From positions 496,001 to 560,000 of the forward strand of contig NZ_QVTD01000003.1 in assembly GCF_003429105.1 (NCBI RefSeq): DNA of 64,000 nt. The letters are read 5' to 3'. The translations under genes and the position numbers were made by a program. The stretch comes from Peribacillus glennii. Lineage in GTDB: Bacteria > Bacillota > Bacilli > Bacillales > DSM-1321. The notes below the pieces were generated by a model. It was given only the letters and a program-made list of their open reading frames with translations, was not told the DNA's origin and made no database searches. Below, one piece after another: positions 52,347 to 62,584 of this stretch (position 1 is the first letter of the stretch; the number at the start of each line of letters is the position of its first letter).

Positions 52347-54348
52347 TGTCTACACTTCCTTCTGGCTTCATCAACATTTCGACTTGTACATGAGGGTCCA
52401 TACAAGTGAATTCTAGAATCCCTGTACATTCTACCGGCTCATCTTTTTTCTCAATACTTACAGCATGCAACACTTTACTGTCACTTTTTTGAGAAATGGA
52501 CCTACCAAATAGACCCACCGTATCCGGGAAAGAGATGCGGGTAATTTGTGCAGGGAATGGTGTTCCTACACTATCTTCTGATTCCCAATCTGCTGCGGAG
52601 ATTTTTCCACCTTCAGAAGCAATAAATAACTCAATTGTAAAAGCAGAAATATTTTTGGCCAGTTTCAATTGAAAAAGAACTTCTAAAGCACCAGTATCTA
52701 AGTATCTCTGTGATATAATCGTGAAACTATTGCCTCTACTTCTGCCTTTATTAGCAGGTGGTTTCGTTCCTCCAGCGTGATTGCGACTGGAAGCACGACG
52801 ACCAAATCCGGTCGGTGGTAACAGCATCTTTCCCACATTACGTGCTAATATATTCATACCTTGCTTCTCTTTTACTTCTTCTTTGTTTTCATATGACGCT
52901 TTAATTTTCCGCCGTACCTGTGAGCGAATTTTCTCAACAATATCAAGCGGCTTATTTTTTATAATAATGTCTGTCCATGAAGTGTGATCGGCCATCTCAC
53001 TTTTTCGTAAATACGCCTCTAAATCCACGACATCATTATCCGGATTCAGTAATTTCGTGTTGGAGTTTGGCACAAAAATAGCGACTAAATATTCGTGCTC
53101 TTCTGTGGCACCAAGTCCTTTACACCACTCTCCATCCGTTTCATAATTGACAATCATTCCTGGTCTTCTCGCATAAGCCATCAAGGGTGCATTTTGCTCA
53201 CCTAACGGATTTTTTTCATTAACACAGGTAAACGGACTGGGACCATTAAATGGTGCCAGCATATCCAGCTCCTTCTTAGTGAACTTTTTATATGCTACCC
53301 GCCCCGCATTATTTACTTTATTGTGTTCAAAATAATTACGAATTTGAATATCATTGACAAAATAACGATTAGTTTTACTTCCGATCACTGCTGCGTTGTA
53401 CATCATTTGAAGCTCAAGGAACAATGGTAAAAAATCATCCTTTTCCAGTCTCTCTCCATTGACATGTCCGTCTAAATATTTGCCATACATATATTTTTTA
53501 TTAGCTAAACGCGGTGCATACCAACGTTGAATTGCCACACGTATATAATCTGCTGCATTCGATTCCCATGGTTTGTTTTCTCCTGAATTAATTTCATGCT
53601 TAATCAGTAACTGCTGTTCATCGATAAATGGAATAATTATTTTTGTACCCAGTCTCTCTCCCTCAAACGGCTCTAGAGAAAAGGACTTTAATATATCACG
53701 AATCATCACTTCATCTGTAATTGGTATTGTATCGTGACTATCTGGTGCAACGCGTTGGCCCCACCATGCAATTCCGCTCGGGACTTTCCCGTAAGTCTTT
53801 GGAATTATCGTATCTGATAATTTCTCGTTTTCTACTAATGTAACAGCTAAACGATGTTCATACTGACCATCGTCATTTAAAATATGAGAATAGTAAACAA
53901 CCAGTCCAATACCTGTTCGGAAATACACAGTCTTCCCTAATCCCCAGGACCCGCCGGCACCTGGGGTATCTTGAGCCATACTAATCCCATAAATTAATTT
54001 AAAAATATTGCCATTTGGCGAATTTTTAAAGTCTAATGAACCCGTTAATCCGGTTGTGTTGGCATCTTCAATATAAATTGCCTTGTGCGGGGAGGCTCCA
54101 AACTTATTAATTAATAGATCTGTAATTCCATCTAAATGCCTGGCAAAGTTTGGGACATCGATATTTTTGATGCCAATGTCCACATACACAGAATCGTGCC
54201 CCTCTACACTAATACCCGCATCCAGACTATTTTGTACAGCTTCACGAACAAGTAAATCCAAAATCGGTAAATCGTTATTTTGAATAAGTTTTAATAATGA
54301 ATTGCCGGATTGGGACATTTTCCCGAACTCTGCAATCTCGATTTGCAT
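52339..54348 (-). CDS. GHKL-type ATPase (HATPase, MORC/MutL-like)
   Basis: ATPase of 669 residues. GHKL Bergerat motifs: N-box LVREAVQNSLDAGISVEG (35-51), G1 YIEDANTTGLTG (about 96-107), and GGSWGLGKTVYF (about 132). These occur in bacterial restriction-like systems compared with MORC and MutL proteins, where ATP-driven dimer clamping is proposed. A long non-catalytic C-terminal half ends with beta-rich segments. Its start overlaps the Z1 stop (TAATG). It is the second gene of a five-gene operon; partner of the Z1 helicase. Confidence 0.85.
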   Translation of the reverse strand: MQIEIAEFGKMSQSGNSLLKLIQNNDLPILDLLVREAVQNSLDAGISVEGHDSVYVDIGIKNIDVPNFARHLDGITDLLINKFGASPHKAIYIEDANTTGLTGSLDFKNSPNGNIFKLIYGISMAQDTPGAGGSWGLGKTVYFRTGIGLVVYYSHILNDDGQYEHRLAVTLVENEKLSDTIIPKTYGKVPSGIAWWGQRVAPDSHDTIPITDEVMIRDILKSFSLEPFEGERLGTKIIIPFIDEQQLLIKHEINSGENKPWESNAADYIRVAIQRWYAPRLANKKYMYGKYLDGHVNGERLEKDDFLPLFLELQMMYNAAVIGSKTNRYFVNDIQIRNYFEHNKVNNAGRVAYKKFTKKELDMLAPFNGPSPFTCVNEKNPLGEQNAPLMAYARRPGMIVNYETDGEWCKGLGATEEHEYLVAIFVPNSNTKLLNPDNDVVDLEAYLRKSEMADHTSWTDIIIKNKPLDIVEKIRSQVRRKIKASYENKEEVKEKQGMNILARNVGKMLLPPTGFGRRASSRNHAGGTKPPANKGRSRGNSFTIISQRYLDTGALEVLFQLKLAKNISAFTIELFIASEGGKISAADWESEDSVGTPFPAQITRISFPDTVGLFGRSISQKSDSKVLHAVSIEKKDEPVECTGILEFTCMDPHVQVEMLMKPEGSVDNG

Positions 54349-57245
54349 TACTCTTTTCCTTCTTCCGCTTCTGACTCTCCCATAGGGTTTTCAATACGAA
54401 TTGACAATTTTGTCGCTAAATTTTTTCCAGAACGATACCCCGGCACAAATATACTAACACCAATTAGATCTTCTGAAGCATTTAAGTCATAACGTTTTTT
54501 AGCTTCTATTGTATTTGGCTTTTGTTCTTTATCTAATTTAGAATCTTTTTCAATACGATATAAAAGCAGCTGAGGCGTTAAACCAAGACCGGCAGCTTTT
54601 CGTAATTCATTGATAACGCTTTTCTTTGGTTGTTTTAGATCAATTTCTTCTAATTGATCCTCGATTCGTGCACGCTCTTCTTTCCCGGTTTTCGTAAATT
54701 TAAATTTCTCTGGAATAGCGTCATACATCTCTTTAGTCATATCTGCATATAAATCCGAAGGCGAACGTAACACACCAATATTAATAATTTCTCCAGTTGC
54801 CGAACCAAGTCTAGTACGTTTAATCAGTCCCACACCACGTCCGCCGATTTTCCATTGTTTATTGTTATTGTCCAACTTACCGCTGCCGGATAATGTGACA
54901 TTCCAATTCGTAAAGCCGGCTTCCGCTTCTTTCTTTTGATACCAGTCAAAGAAGGTTTCCATATTGGAAAAATCGCTCTGGTCACTAAACTTGAATTTAC
55001 GGAAAAAGTCATCCAGTATTTGTTGGAACGGCACATCTTCCCAATAAAGACCATGACTATTACGTGTTTCTTTTGGTAAGCCAAGATGATCTAAAAAGTG
55101 CTCCGTAACTTCGATATTTTGGCTTTGAATGGCCGCATTATCATCAAAAATAATTGTTTGACTTGATGTGCCAGAGAAGTCCAAATCGATTGCCTCTGCA
55201 TTTTGCATACGATTTTTCGCTGTAATACGGAGCCACGATAGTTTTGGTGAATTTTTTATTTTGGGCCCGTATTCGTTTGCACCCATACCTTCCAGAATAT
55301 ATGTTTCAATATCCTCGCGCAGTTCTTCTTCAAGGGTCGCCATAAATCTGAACTTTGCCTCTGTAACAGTCGTCAGCCAAATACGCGGGAGCATTTCATA
55401 CCCTTTTCGATAACCAAAAAAACGGCCCATTTGAAGTAGTGTATCAGCTTGGGAAGTAGTACGAAGGAAATATGTGCTCACTAACCCTTCAATTGTTAAA
55501 CCACGAGATAACGTACTACCGCCAATAACAATAAATGCTGGTGCTGGGGCAGGGTAATTCGGTGATTTGGGATCTGGATAAGCTAACCGTACATGCTCCA
55601 TATCTTCCGTGATTCCATTATTTGCACAGTTATCGATACATAAATGAAGACCGTCATGATATTCCAATCGTTTTGTATCTTCTAACACATTAATATGAGA
55701 AGGATGATTCCGGATTAAACGTTTCAGCTCCTCTTCTATTTTTTCAAATAGCGGGTAATCTTTCACATCCACTTTATTTGGATACACCTCAAATTCCATT
55801 TCAAAGTCTTCTTTAGTAAACTTTTTCTGCTCCTGTTCATAAAGCACCCGACAAGCTTCAATGATTTTCACTTTCGGTGTACTTAGGAAATAACTGTTGA
55901 TTAAATCCGCAAAAATTCCATGATGTAATTGCTTTTGACTCGTATGAACAAGCATGCTGATCGGCTTTTTATATTTACGATAACGCATAATCGAAGTAGC
56001 TAATAAAAACCAATGGAGTGCATCTTCAAATGATTGCGGTAAATATTCTTCCTCTCCTTTATGAATACTATTGACTAAATCACGTTCACTTGTTGTAATT
56101 TCTCGTATAATTGGCAACCCGCGATAATATTCATTATTCTCTAATCCAAAAATTTGTTTTGCACCAAAGTATTCTTTAGCCGGATTTAATACGGCGACAA
56201 AATCATGTGGATACAGAGACTCTTCAGAAGCTTCATTCAAAAAGTTTGCGTAAGGTGTAGCTGTGTAACTGATGTAATTCATACTTAACGGTTTCGAACC
56301 ATCATTAGCCTGAATGTTCACCAGCTCTACAATCGCTTTATTCAACGCTGTACGTTCTGATAATGAATCATTTACATCATTTGTATTGATTCCACCCTGG
56401 TCTGATTCATCATCAATGATTAAAATACGCATCTGCGAAAGCTTTTTGCCATCTTCTTTTAACCAGAGAATTAAATCATTTAACCGTGTTTTATTTTTCA
56501 GGCATACATTTAAGTAACGGTCACGTGACCCTTTATTTAATAAAAGGCTGCTTACTTTATGTGAAGAACCGAGCTTTAATGAAAGCTTACTTAAACGTTC
56601 CCAGGAAAGCCTGCCTGCCATTTTTAAATCGCTCATAAGGCGATCTTCTGTTTGTTTTCGTAAATTTTCTATTGTTCCGGATAAAACAATGAATAAATTA
56701 AAATCCCAATCAGCAGCCATTGCCATTAATCCAGCCATACTTGCTGTTTTACCCGATTGTACATGACCAATAGTTAAACCTTTAATCGGATTATGAGTCT
56801 CTACACGAAGCTTTCTTAAAATACTTATTGTCGTATTTTCAATGTCTTTTACCGATTCATCAGTCCAGCCTTGTCCTAATAGCTTATTCTTGTATAATTG
56901 CCAGCTACTCTCTGCGCCACCTGGGATTGTCAAATTATTATCCTGACGGCGACTTAAAATACGATTATTAGCAATTTTCTCTTCAATCGATTGCTCACGC
57001 TCTGCTGCTTCACGCAATAACTGTACAATTGTTAACCAGAGTGGCGCATTCAGATCTTCGGGAATCATATCATCTTCCTGTAATTGTTCGAGTTTATTTT
57101 GCAGCCCTTCTTCATCCTGCTTGCCGTAATATTTAATAAAATCCCAGTCACGTCCTTTATTACGCAACTTCTCTATTGCCCTTCGATGCTCATCATATTT
57201 AGGGGAAAAAAACTCATTTATCAAATTTAGCATTTCTATCGCCAC
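54348..57245 (-). CDS. Z1 domain helicase-like ATPase
   Basis: Protein of 965 residues and first gene of its operon. The superfamily 2-like ATPase core has P-loop IGHVQSGKTASMAG (about 167-178), a Walker-B-like ILIIDDESDQGG, and GGSTLSRGLTIEGLVSTYFL further on, followed by the Z1 segment TLLQMGRFFGYRKGY. Z1 proteins are found only in restriction-like defence loci together with GHKL ATPases and PD-(D/E)XK nucleases. It starts at GTG about 9 nt after AGAGAGG. DNA translocation or remodelling is inferred from the helicase motifs. Confidence 0.88.
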   Translation of the reverse strand: MAIEMLNLINEFFSPKYDEHRRAIEKLRNKGRDWDFIKYYGKQDEEGLQNKLEQLQEDDMIPEDLNAPLWLTIVQLLREAAEREQSIEEKIANNRILSRRQDNNLTIPGGAESSWQLYKNKLLGQGWTDESVKDIENTTISILRKLRVETHNPIKGLTIGHVQSGKTASMAGLMAMAADWDFNLFIVLSGTIENLRKQTEDRLMSDLKMAGRLSWERLSKLSLKLGSSHKVSSLLLNKGSRDRYLNVCLKNKTRLNDLILWLKEDGKKLSQMRILIIDDESDQGGINTNDVNDSLSERTALNKAIVELVNIQANDGSKPLSMNYISYTATPYANFLNEASEESLYPHDFVAVLNPAKEYFGAKQIFGLENNEYYRGLPIIREITTSERDLVNSIHKGEEEYLPQSFEDALHWFLLATSIMRYRKYKKPISMLVHTSQKQLHHGIFADLINSYFLSTPKVKIIEACRVLYEQEQKKFTKEDFEMEFEVYPNKVDVKDYPLFEKIEEELKRLIRNHPSHINVLEDTKRLEYHDGLHLCIDNCANNGITEDMEHVRLAYPDPKSPNYPAPAPAFIVIGGSTLSRGLTIEGLVSTYFLRTTSQADTLLQMGRFFGYRKGYEMLPRIWLTTVTEAKFRFMATLEEELREDIETYILEGMGANEYGPKIKNSPKLSWLRITAKNRMQNAEAIDLDFSGTSSQTIIFDDNAAIQSQNIEVTEHFLDHLGLPKETRNSHGLYWEDVPFQQILDDFFRKFKFSDQSDFSNMETFFDWYQKKEAEAGFTNWNVTLSGSGKLDNNNKQWKIGGRGVGLIKRTRLGSATGEIINIGVLRSPSDLYADMTKEMYDAIPEKFKFTKTGKEERARIEDQLEEIDLKQPKKSVINELRKAAGLGLTPQLLLYRIEKDSKLDKEQKPNTIEAKKRYDLNASEDLIGVSIFVPGYRSGKNLATKLSIRIENPMGESEAEEGKE

Positions 57246-57431
57246 TATTATGTACCTCTCTTTCTATCTTTAAAATACTTCATTATTTAATCATAATCTA
57301 TTAATCTCATTGTTAACATTCAAAATAATAAGGATCTCTCCACTATATTAAAACTGATAACATATTTTAATACAATAATGAAGAGGCTTGAATTTTATTT
57401 CAATATACTTATTTTTGGCCTGGATGCGACA

Positions 57432-57453
57432 AAAAAGCCTTATAAAAGGCTCT
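57432..57453 (-). terminator. terminator of a decayed gene
   Basis: AGCCTT pairs with AAGGCT around TTAT, followed by six T residues on the minus strand. It lies just downstream of the degraded reading frame. Confidence 0.65.
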
Positions 57454-57459
57454 TGAATT

Positions 57460-57742
57460 TTATCTAGGTAAACATCTAATAGATTCTTTAAAATATTGGC
57501 TTAAACTATCTATTATCTGAAGCGACACTATGAGTTTTTTTAATGTTCGGCTTGCATATCATACGGACCGGAAGGAATTAACAATTTCAGTCGCAATTAG
57601 TAAAGGTCTTTGTAAAGCATCAATATCTACTTTATTTTACTTACCCCTCTTTAACAAACAATGGTACTTGGTCAAATCTGTTCCATATTAGTTTGCCAAA
57701 ACTTAATTTTGTTATTATAGAATTAATTTCCTGGACAGACAT
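57460..57742 (-). pseudogene. decayed gene of unknown family, in two frames
   Basis: From ATG 57742 the frame reads SVQEINSIITKLSFGKLIWN and FDQVPLFVKEG to a TAA at 57641. A shifted frame then continues protein-like (KVDIDALQRPLLIATEIVNS), with one internal TGA, ending LSQYFKESIRCLPR at 57460. Composition looks coding, but I recognise no family. Only a fragment of about 90 residues remains. It lies between the Z1 and LlaJI-type operons on the same strand as both. Confidence 0.45.
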
Positions 57743-58408
57743 TTTCTTTTATAGTTAGTGCCTATCTTTTCCTCTACCTTTTATTGTATTTACTGAATGG
57801 AGAATGGTAAAGCGGTTATATTTCCCTTTAGTAGATTAACTTACATTGGCTTAAAAAACACACCTACTCTTAATGGTGCCATACTATACTACATCGCTAG
57901 CTATTTAATCTTTCATGTTTCCAGTGTTAGTCTCTATCCTTAAGTTTATATTTTTAATTTCAGAATTAATAAGGATCTTTGATGCATATTCATTTACAGT
58001 ATAGTGATCTCAAGTGGAATTCCTGTAAAACCATCACTGTTGGTAAAACGTTAAGTTCCTGAAAATAATATTTAATAATATAACTGCCATATTATCCATT
58101 TCCATTTGTCCTGAGTCATTATCAGTCCTGAAGGAACTTTTCTTCTTATGATTAGATTTTGACGTTTGCTTTTTCCAACTGTGCCGACAATATAGTGGTA
58201 AACCAGCTTCCACAACCGAGTCGTTCCGTTCAGGATAATTTAGTTCCAACGTTTTTTATGGGTTTACCTGAAAAACATTACACTCCAAACAGTCTAGGTG
58301 TAAATGCTAAACGGAAAGAATAACCGAGGGTCTGTTGTGAGTATATGAGTATAATTTATAAATTAGGTTAAAGGTTTTAGAGGAGTATAAACTTTGCCGG
58401 AATAAAAA
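57743..58408. other. degraded region without an intact gene
   Basis: AT-rich with scattered stops. One frame open from about 58,249 to 58,034 (minus strand; begins ELNYPERNDSVVEAGLPLYC) is the longest and could be another gene fragment, with no ribosome binding site. No insertion-sequence ends or tRNA seen. Confidence 0.4.
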
Positions 58409-58435
58409 GAAGAAAAAGCATAATTACGCTTTTTC
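58409..58435 (-). terminator. terminator of the decayed gene at 58491-58893
   Basis: GAAAAAGC pairs with GCTTTTTC around GTAATTAT, with T-rich sequence on the minus strand. Confidence 0.65.
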
Positions 58436-58490
58436 CCCATTAGATTCTGAAGTATTTTAAATTTAAGTAATAGGAGACACCCCATTACAT

Positions 58491-58893
58491 TTATATTGAA
58501 AAACTTAACCCTTGATCATGATCGTCAGCAGTAACGAGATAGCAATCTCCCTGTTTAAACACTCGTTTCATGATAGTACCATGATAACACAATTTTCTCT
58601 TTAAGCATTTTTCTGGAGCAACATTCCCACTTTTAATCAATGGTTCTTATTGCTCCTTACACATTGCATATCCATTATTTCATTTAATATTTGCCTGTAT
58701 ACGAGCTAACTTAACTATAAAATAAAACTTTAATACCGTGAGTTTACCTTCTTTTGTTATCGTATGCGAAACATAGTTAGCCTCAAGAGTCCTTCTTTGG
58801 TTATCTAAAACATAAACCATTAACGGTTCATTTTCCCTATTTTTCTCGAATTATTTCTTTGGTGACGGCATTAATAAAAATTACTTTATACAA
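58491..58893 (-). pseudogene. decayed gene of unknown family (about 134 codons)
   Basis: A GGGAGGTG site precedes TTG at 58893, opening YKVIFINAVTKEIIREK. After one frameshift the frame reads NEPLMVYVLDNQRRTLEANY, VSHTITKEGKLTVLKFYF, then a TGA in place of a probable Trp, NNGYAMCKEQ, a TAA, and EPLIKSGNVAPEKCLKRKLC to HDQGLSFSI and TAA. Clear protein-like composition with one frameshift and two nonsense codons. Family not recognised. It has its own terminator. Confidence 0.6.
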
Positions 58894-58909
58894 AAAAACA
58901 CCTCCCGTT

Positions 58910-59377
58910 TCAGCTAGTTTAAGGATAACCTAAAAGGAAGGTTTTACCACATGTTGATTGTGAATAAGATATGAAAGATTAATAAGTTATCTTTTGGGAC
59001 TTTGTCTTCAAGATGTCTATCCACTTCTAAGTCAAATGGTGACCTCCAATTTATTAGAAGGTGTCTTACAATTAGTGTCTAGTGCTTTTTGCCATTATCA
59101 TTTCAAGGCAGAACCTGACGGAGAATAAGGTAGTTATAGATCTGTTTAAGTTTTTCCTAGTTGAATTCCAGTATCAGCTGAAAATATTCGTCCTATAATT
59201 TACAATTGAATACTGTTTGAAAAAAACTGTAATTGGCGCTCAAGACAAGATCACCTAGTTTTCTAAATCAAAAATCTAATAAATTAATTTTAAGGGTTAA
59301 TTTTAAACCGCACCCCGTTCCAAATGGCTTGGTGATAAACCCACCGAAAGCAGCGTGTTAGCATTAACTTATTAATA
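58910..59377. other. intergenic region left of the LlaJI-type operon
   Basis: No credible coding frame, RNA or repeat was found; stops occur in every frame at short intervals. Confidence 0.5.
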
Positions 59378-59379
59378 AA

Positions 59380-59420
59380 AATGCTCACTTTGTTTCCGCT
59401 GTATACAAAGTGGGCATTTA
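59380..59420 (-). terminator. terminator of the restriction operon
   Basis: On the minus strand TGCCCACTTTGT pairs with ACAAAGTGAGCA, then ATTTTTATT. Confidence 0.8.
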
Positions 59421-59477
59421 TTTCAAAAAGTCGGCATAAAATTATATGAATTGGGAAGCTAGTTAGGAATAATATAT

Positions 59478-60740
59478 TTAACACAGATCAATGTTCCGAA
59501 CCAAAGACTCCCTAAAGTCTGATGTTCGGTAAGCACTATAGAGTGACATAGCTGTGTATGTATCAATACTATATGCTTGTATACTCCCCAGTTCTATTCT
59601 GCTGTCAATATCAACATAGCCATGGTAGAATTGTTTATCTCCTGTTGAACCTGGAAATATTAAAACATTAACTACCTTCTGATAAACCGTTTTCAGCGAA
59701 ACTGCATAGAAAAACTGTTTGACCAAATCGTGCCACCCTGGGAGATTATTTGCGACATCGTAGTACTTAGCATCAAGTACATAAAGAGTGTCTTGTTCCA
59801 AAAATAAAATATCAGGTATCTGGCGCGGAGTCTTTGTCGTTCCCTTAATGTGCCATACTGGTTGAGGAATATTATCTTTTAACTGCAAATATTCACTCTT
59901 AAACACATAACTACATATCACTTCCCAAACATGATGAAAGTATGAAGTTATTAGTGTATAAAAAGTTTTTTCATTATTATTCTCACCAGAACCACTTATA
60001 AATTCAATAATATAGTTAAGCAATCGTATTTCTCGTTCCAAAAAAGTATTTTGAAGCTCACGTTGCAATACAAAAAGTGCCAATTGTTGATTAACTGGCA
60101 ATTCATCAAAAAACGGATCAACTTCTATTAATACATCTACCAGCCATCCGTACTTTTGAAAACTTTTTTGCACTACATAACGATGTAAGGCATATAAAAT
60201 ATGCTCACTATCTTCAAAACTTTTTTCCGTCACAAAATTTAAATAGACCGGCCTGCTATTAGATATTGTGGGATTTACCTTTTTTATGGTCAAGGGCCAA
60301 TTAATCTTATTACCATGATTAATCCTTTTTTTCTTGACATTCCTTCGAATGAAATTATTTTCCTTATAATCTTGTAATAGCCACAAAGCGGCTGCTACTG
60401 AATTTTCGATTTCTCCTGCGCTGCTGTTTAATTCGTTCTCTTCCTCAACCAGTTTATTTTCTCTCTTATACCTGATTAACGTAGAAACTAATACTCTGAT
60501 GTGATCAATTAATTCTTTATTATCATCTGGTAACCGATAGCCTTTAGGAAAAATAATAAAGAAGGTATTATTTAAAAAAATAAATCCAGTACACTTAAAA
60601 ATGAAATTTCCGTTCATCTTCTTCTCACAGTAACCCATTTGAAAAAGCTCTTCATATACAGAATCCTGATAAACAGCATAAGAATAAGGATAATTTTCAA
60701 TAAAACAATGCTGTCGAATATCTTTATTATTGTTATTCAT
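59478..60740 (-). CDS. LlaJI-type restriction endonuclease subunit (YdjA-like)
   Basis: Nuclease subunit of 420 residues. The catalytic PD-(D/E)XK pattern is TPRQIPDILFLEQDTLYVLD followed by AKYYD (about 310-335), giving PD...DAK. N-terminal region (FIFKCTGFIFLNNTFFIIFP, then GYRLPDDN) is like LlaJI R2 and BsuMI YdjA. ATG 60740 overlaps the stop of the McrB-like gene by 8 nt, so synthesis is coupled. It acts with the AAA subunit encoded upstream; together with the C5 methylase at the window edge this makes a type II-like restriction system. Confidence 0.82.
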   Translation of the reverse strand: MNNNNKDIRQHCFIENYPYSYAVYQDSVYEELFQMGYCEKKMNGNFIFKCTGFIFLNNTFFIIFPKGYRLPDDNKELIDHIRVLVSTLIRYKRENKLVEEENELNSSAGEIENSVAAALWLLQDYKENNFIRRNVKKKRINHGNKINWPLTIKKVNPTISNSRPVYLNFVTEKSFEDSEHILYALHRYVVQKSFQKYGWLVDVLIEVDPFFDELPVNQQLALFVLQRELQNTFLEREIRLLNYIIEFISGSGENNNEKTFYTLITSYFHHVWEVICSYVFKSEYLQLKDNIPQPVWHIKGTTKTPRQIPDILFLEQDTLYVLDAKYYDVANNLPGWHDLVKQFFYAVSLKTVYQKVVNVLIFPGSTGDKQFYHGYVDIDSRIELGSIQAYSIDTYTAMSLYSAYRTSDFRESLVRNIDLC

Positions 60741-62265
60741 GCTGATCATTACCAAGTGGTACTACTTCTTGTGTTCCAATTGGATCTTCAGGATTCCTTT
60801 CTTCAACGTCTGTATGAGAAGTATTATCAGTATATTTACCGTTAAAAATATCCCCGTCTTCACCAGTAAAGATTTCTTCCCCATTTTTATATCGTGTAAC
60901 AAGATCTGCAAAAGTTATTATATCCTGCAGGAAAAGGGCACTCCTTTGATGTCGGACAACATCATCCCATAAATAGATAAGCAGTTTAGATGCTATGCTT
61001 TCTATATTTGATGGTTCACCTTGCTTCATAAAAAATGGTCCTATATGACGGTCTTCATTAATTTTCATCCTGCCTAGTCTCTTATTAATCGTTAGTACAA
61101 AATTTTCCCAACTAATTTGGCGCTTTGCATAATAAACCTGTTCATCTTTGTGTTGACAGTTTTCAAAAGAAATAGGCATATATTCAAAACCCCATCTCCT
61201 TTTAAATGCGGAATCCATAGAAAAAACACCTTGATCGGCACTGTTCATTGTTGCTACGATACGCAGATTCTTAGGGAGAAAAAGCATTTCTCCTTCAAAA
61301 TCTTCCACCTCTTTTTTTAAGTAACGATGCAACTCCGTATCTGGAGTTATACCATACTCACTTCTCCCTGTAACATCTCGGTCAAGCAGTTGAAAAAGAT
61401 CGCCAAAAACTGCCGCAGCATTGGCTCTGTTAATTTCTTCAATAATAAGATAATGTATAGTTTCACTTTTATCATTTAAAGCATTAATTAAGGCAGTCGT
61501 AAATGGTCCTGGAACAAAACGATAATCAATGATTGGCTCATTATCACCAGCTTGGGTCCCATCATATGTAATAAGATTAGTACCTTCCGGTAAAGGTTTA
61601 TATAATGGTAAAGGTTTATAACTACCGACAAAGTCATAATAACTATATTCAGGGTGAAAAGTAACTCTTGTTTTATTGCCCTTTGATGCATTATTAAGGT
61701 AGTGACTTTTACCGGTACCAGGTGCTCCATAGATTATAAGGTTGTATTCCATTTCTTCCAGTTCGGAATGCTGTCTCTCTTCTTGGTCTGTATCTTGGAT
61801 TGCCTGGAGGATATCGGTTGTTTCCCCTTCTTCAAAGAACATATCCCACATGTTTTCTCTCATATACCCGAACCATGGATTAGAATCATCTTGCCTAAAA
61901 AATACAAACCAGATATCACCTGGAAGTTGTTCTGCCTTTGGTATCACTCTGGCTAAATAGATACTCATTTCATCTTTATCCGGCTTAGAAAACTTACAAA
62001 CAATTTCTTTACGTTCCTGTGTTAACCCCTGTGTTCCCGGCCAGATATTGAAGATGATTGTTTGATCGCTGCCATCCCCTGTCCGAGGAATATTCTCCAT
62101 TCCTACATTTTCAATAATAGTTTTTTTTATTGCAGACTTAATATTGTAAGTTACCTTACTTATTTCGGCAGCCGTTATTGCTGTATATGCACCACTTATA
62201 CTGCCAAAAAACCTATGTTGTTTAGCATTAAATACACCTTGTCTAGTCATGTCGTCGTTCCCCAT
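60733..62265 (-). CDS. McrB/YdiS-like AAA+ restriction subunit
   Basis: AAA_5 NTPase of 510 residues. Walker A is NLIIYGAPGTGKSHYLN (about 178-194), Walker B is HYLIIEEINRANAAAVFGDL, and the sensor region IVATMNSADQGVFSMDSAFK is followed by the arginine stretch RRWGF. An N-terminal region of about 170 residues probably recognises DNA. It resembles McrB and BsuMI YdiS/LlaJI R1. The ATG at 62250 (GGGG 9 nt upstream) is an alternative start. It is the middle gene of the restriction operon. Confidence 0.85.
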   Translation of the reverse strand: MGNDDMTRQGVFNAKQHRFFGSISGAYTAITAAEISKVTYNIKSAIKKTIIENVGMENIPRTGDGSDQTIIFNIWPGTQGLTQERKEIVCKFSKPDKDEMSIYLARVIPKAEQLPGDIWFVFFRQDDSNPWFGYMRENMWDMFFEEGETTDILQAIQDTDQEERQHSELEEMEYNLIIYGAPGTGKSHYLNNASKGNKTRVTFHPEYSYYDFVGSYKPLPLYKPLPEGTNLITYDGTQAGDNEPIIDYRFVPGPFTTALINALNDKSETIHYLIIEEINRANAAAVFGDLFQLLDRDVTGRSEYGITPDTELHRYLKKEVEDFEGEMLFLPKNLRIVATMNSADQGVFSMDSAFKRRWGFEYMPISFENCQHKDEQVYYAKRQISWENFVLTINKRLGRMKINEDRHIGPFFMKQGEPSNIESIASKLLIYLWDDVVRHQRSALFLQDIITFADLVTRYKNGEEIFTGEDGDIFNGKYTDNTSHTDVEERNPEDPIGTQEVVPLGNDQHE

Positions 62266-62510
62266 TTTTTTTATAATTATTATACTAATGTATTAACCTT
62301 TAAGCCATTATCTTTTATAATTATCTAAATTTTTAACAAAACTAAAATAAGGTTAATTTTTCAAGGATACAATTTTAATCTTAACAGATAAATTCCAATA
62401 AATTCTCAGGTGTGTACTTTTTAGTTTTATTTAAAAAATTTGGAGTCTATGTGAAAATTAGACAAATCAACCATTCGCATCAAAATCTTTTATCTGACAT
62501 TCAAGATATA

Positions 62511-62563
62511 AAAAAATACCTGCAGGTGAAACACTCTTTTTCTAGTGTCCTACCTACAGGTAC
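62511..62563 (-). terminator. terminator or attenuator after the type II endonuclease gene
   Basis: TACCTGTAGGT pairs with ACCTGCAGGTA, with an inner ACACT/AGTGT pairing, followed by seven T residues on the minus strand. It lies between the endonuclease and McrB-like genes, so it may limit read-through. Confidence 0.7.
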
Positions 62564-62584
62564 CATATTACAATCTCCCCTCTT

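Noticed and set aside
59290..59484. A 64-residue open frame left of the LlaJI-like gene
   Set aside because: It is created by the terminator hairpin region and has no ribosome binding site.
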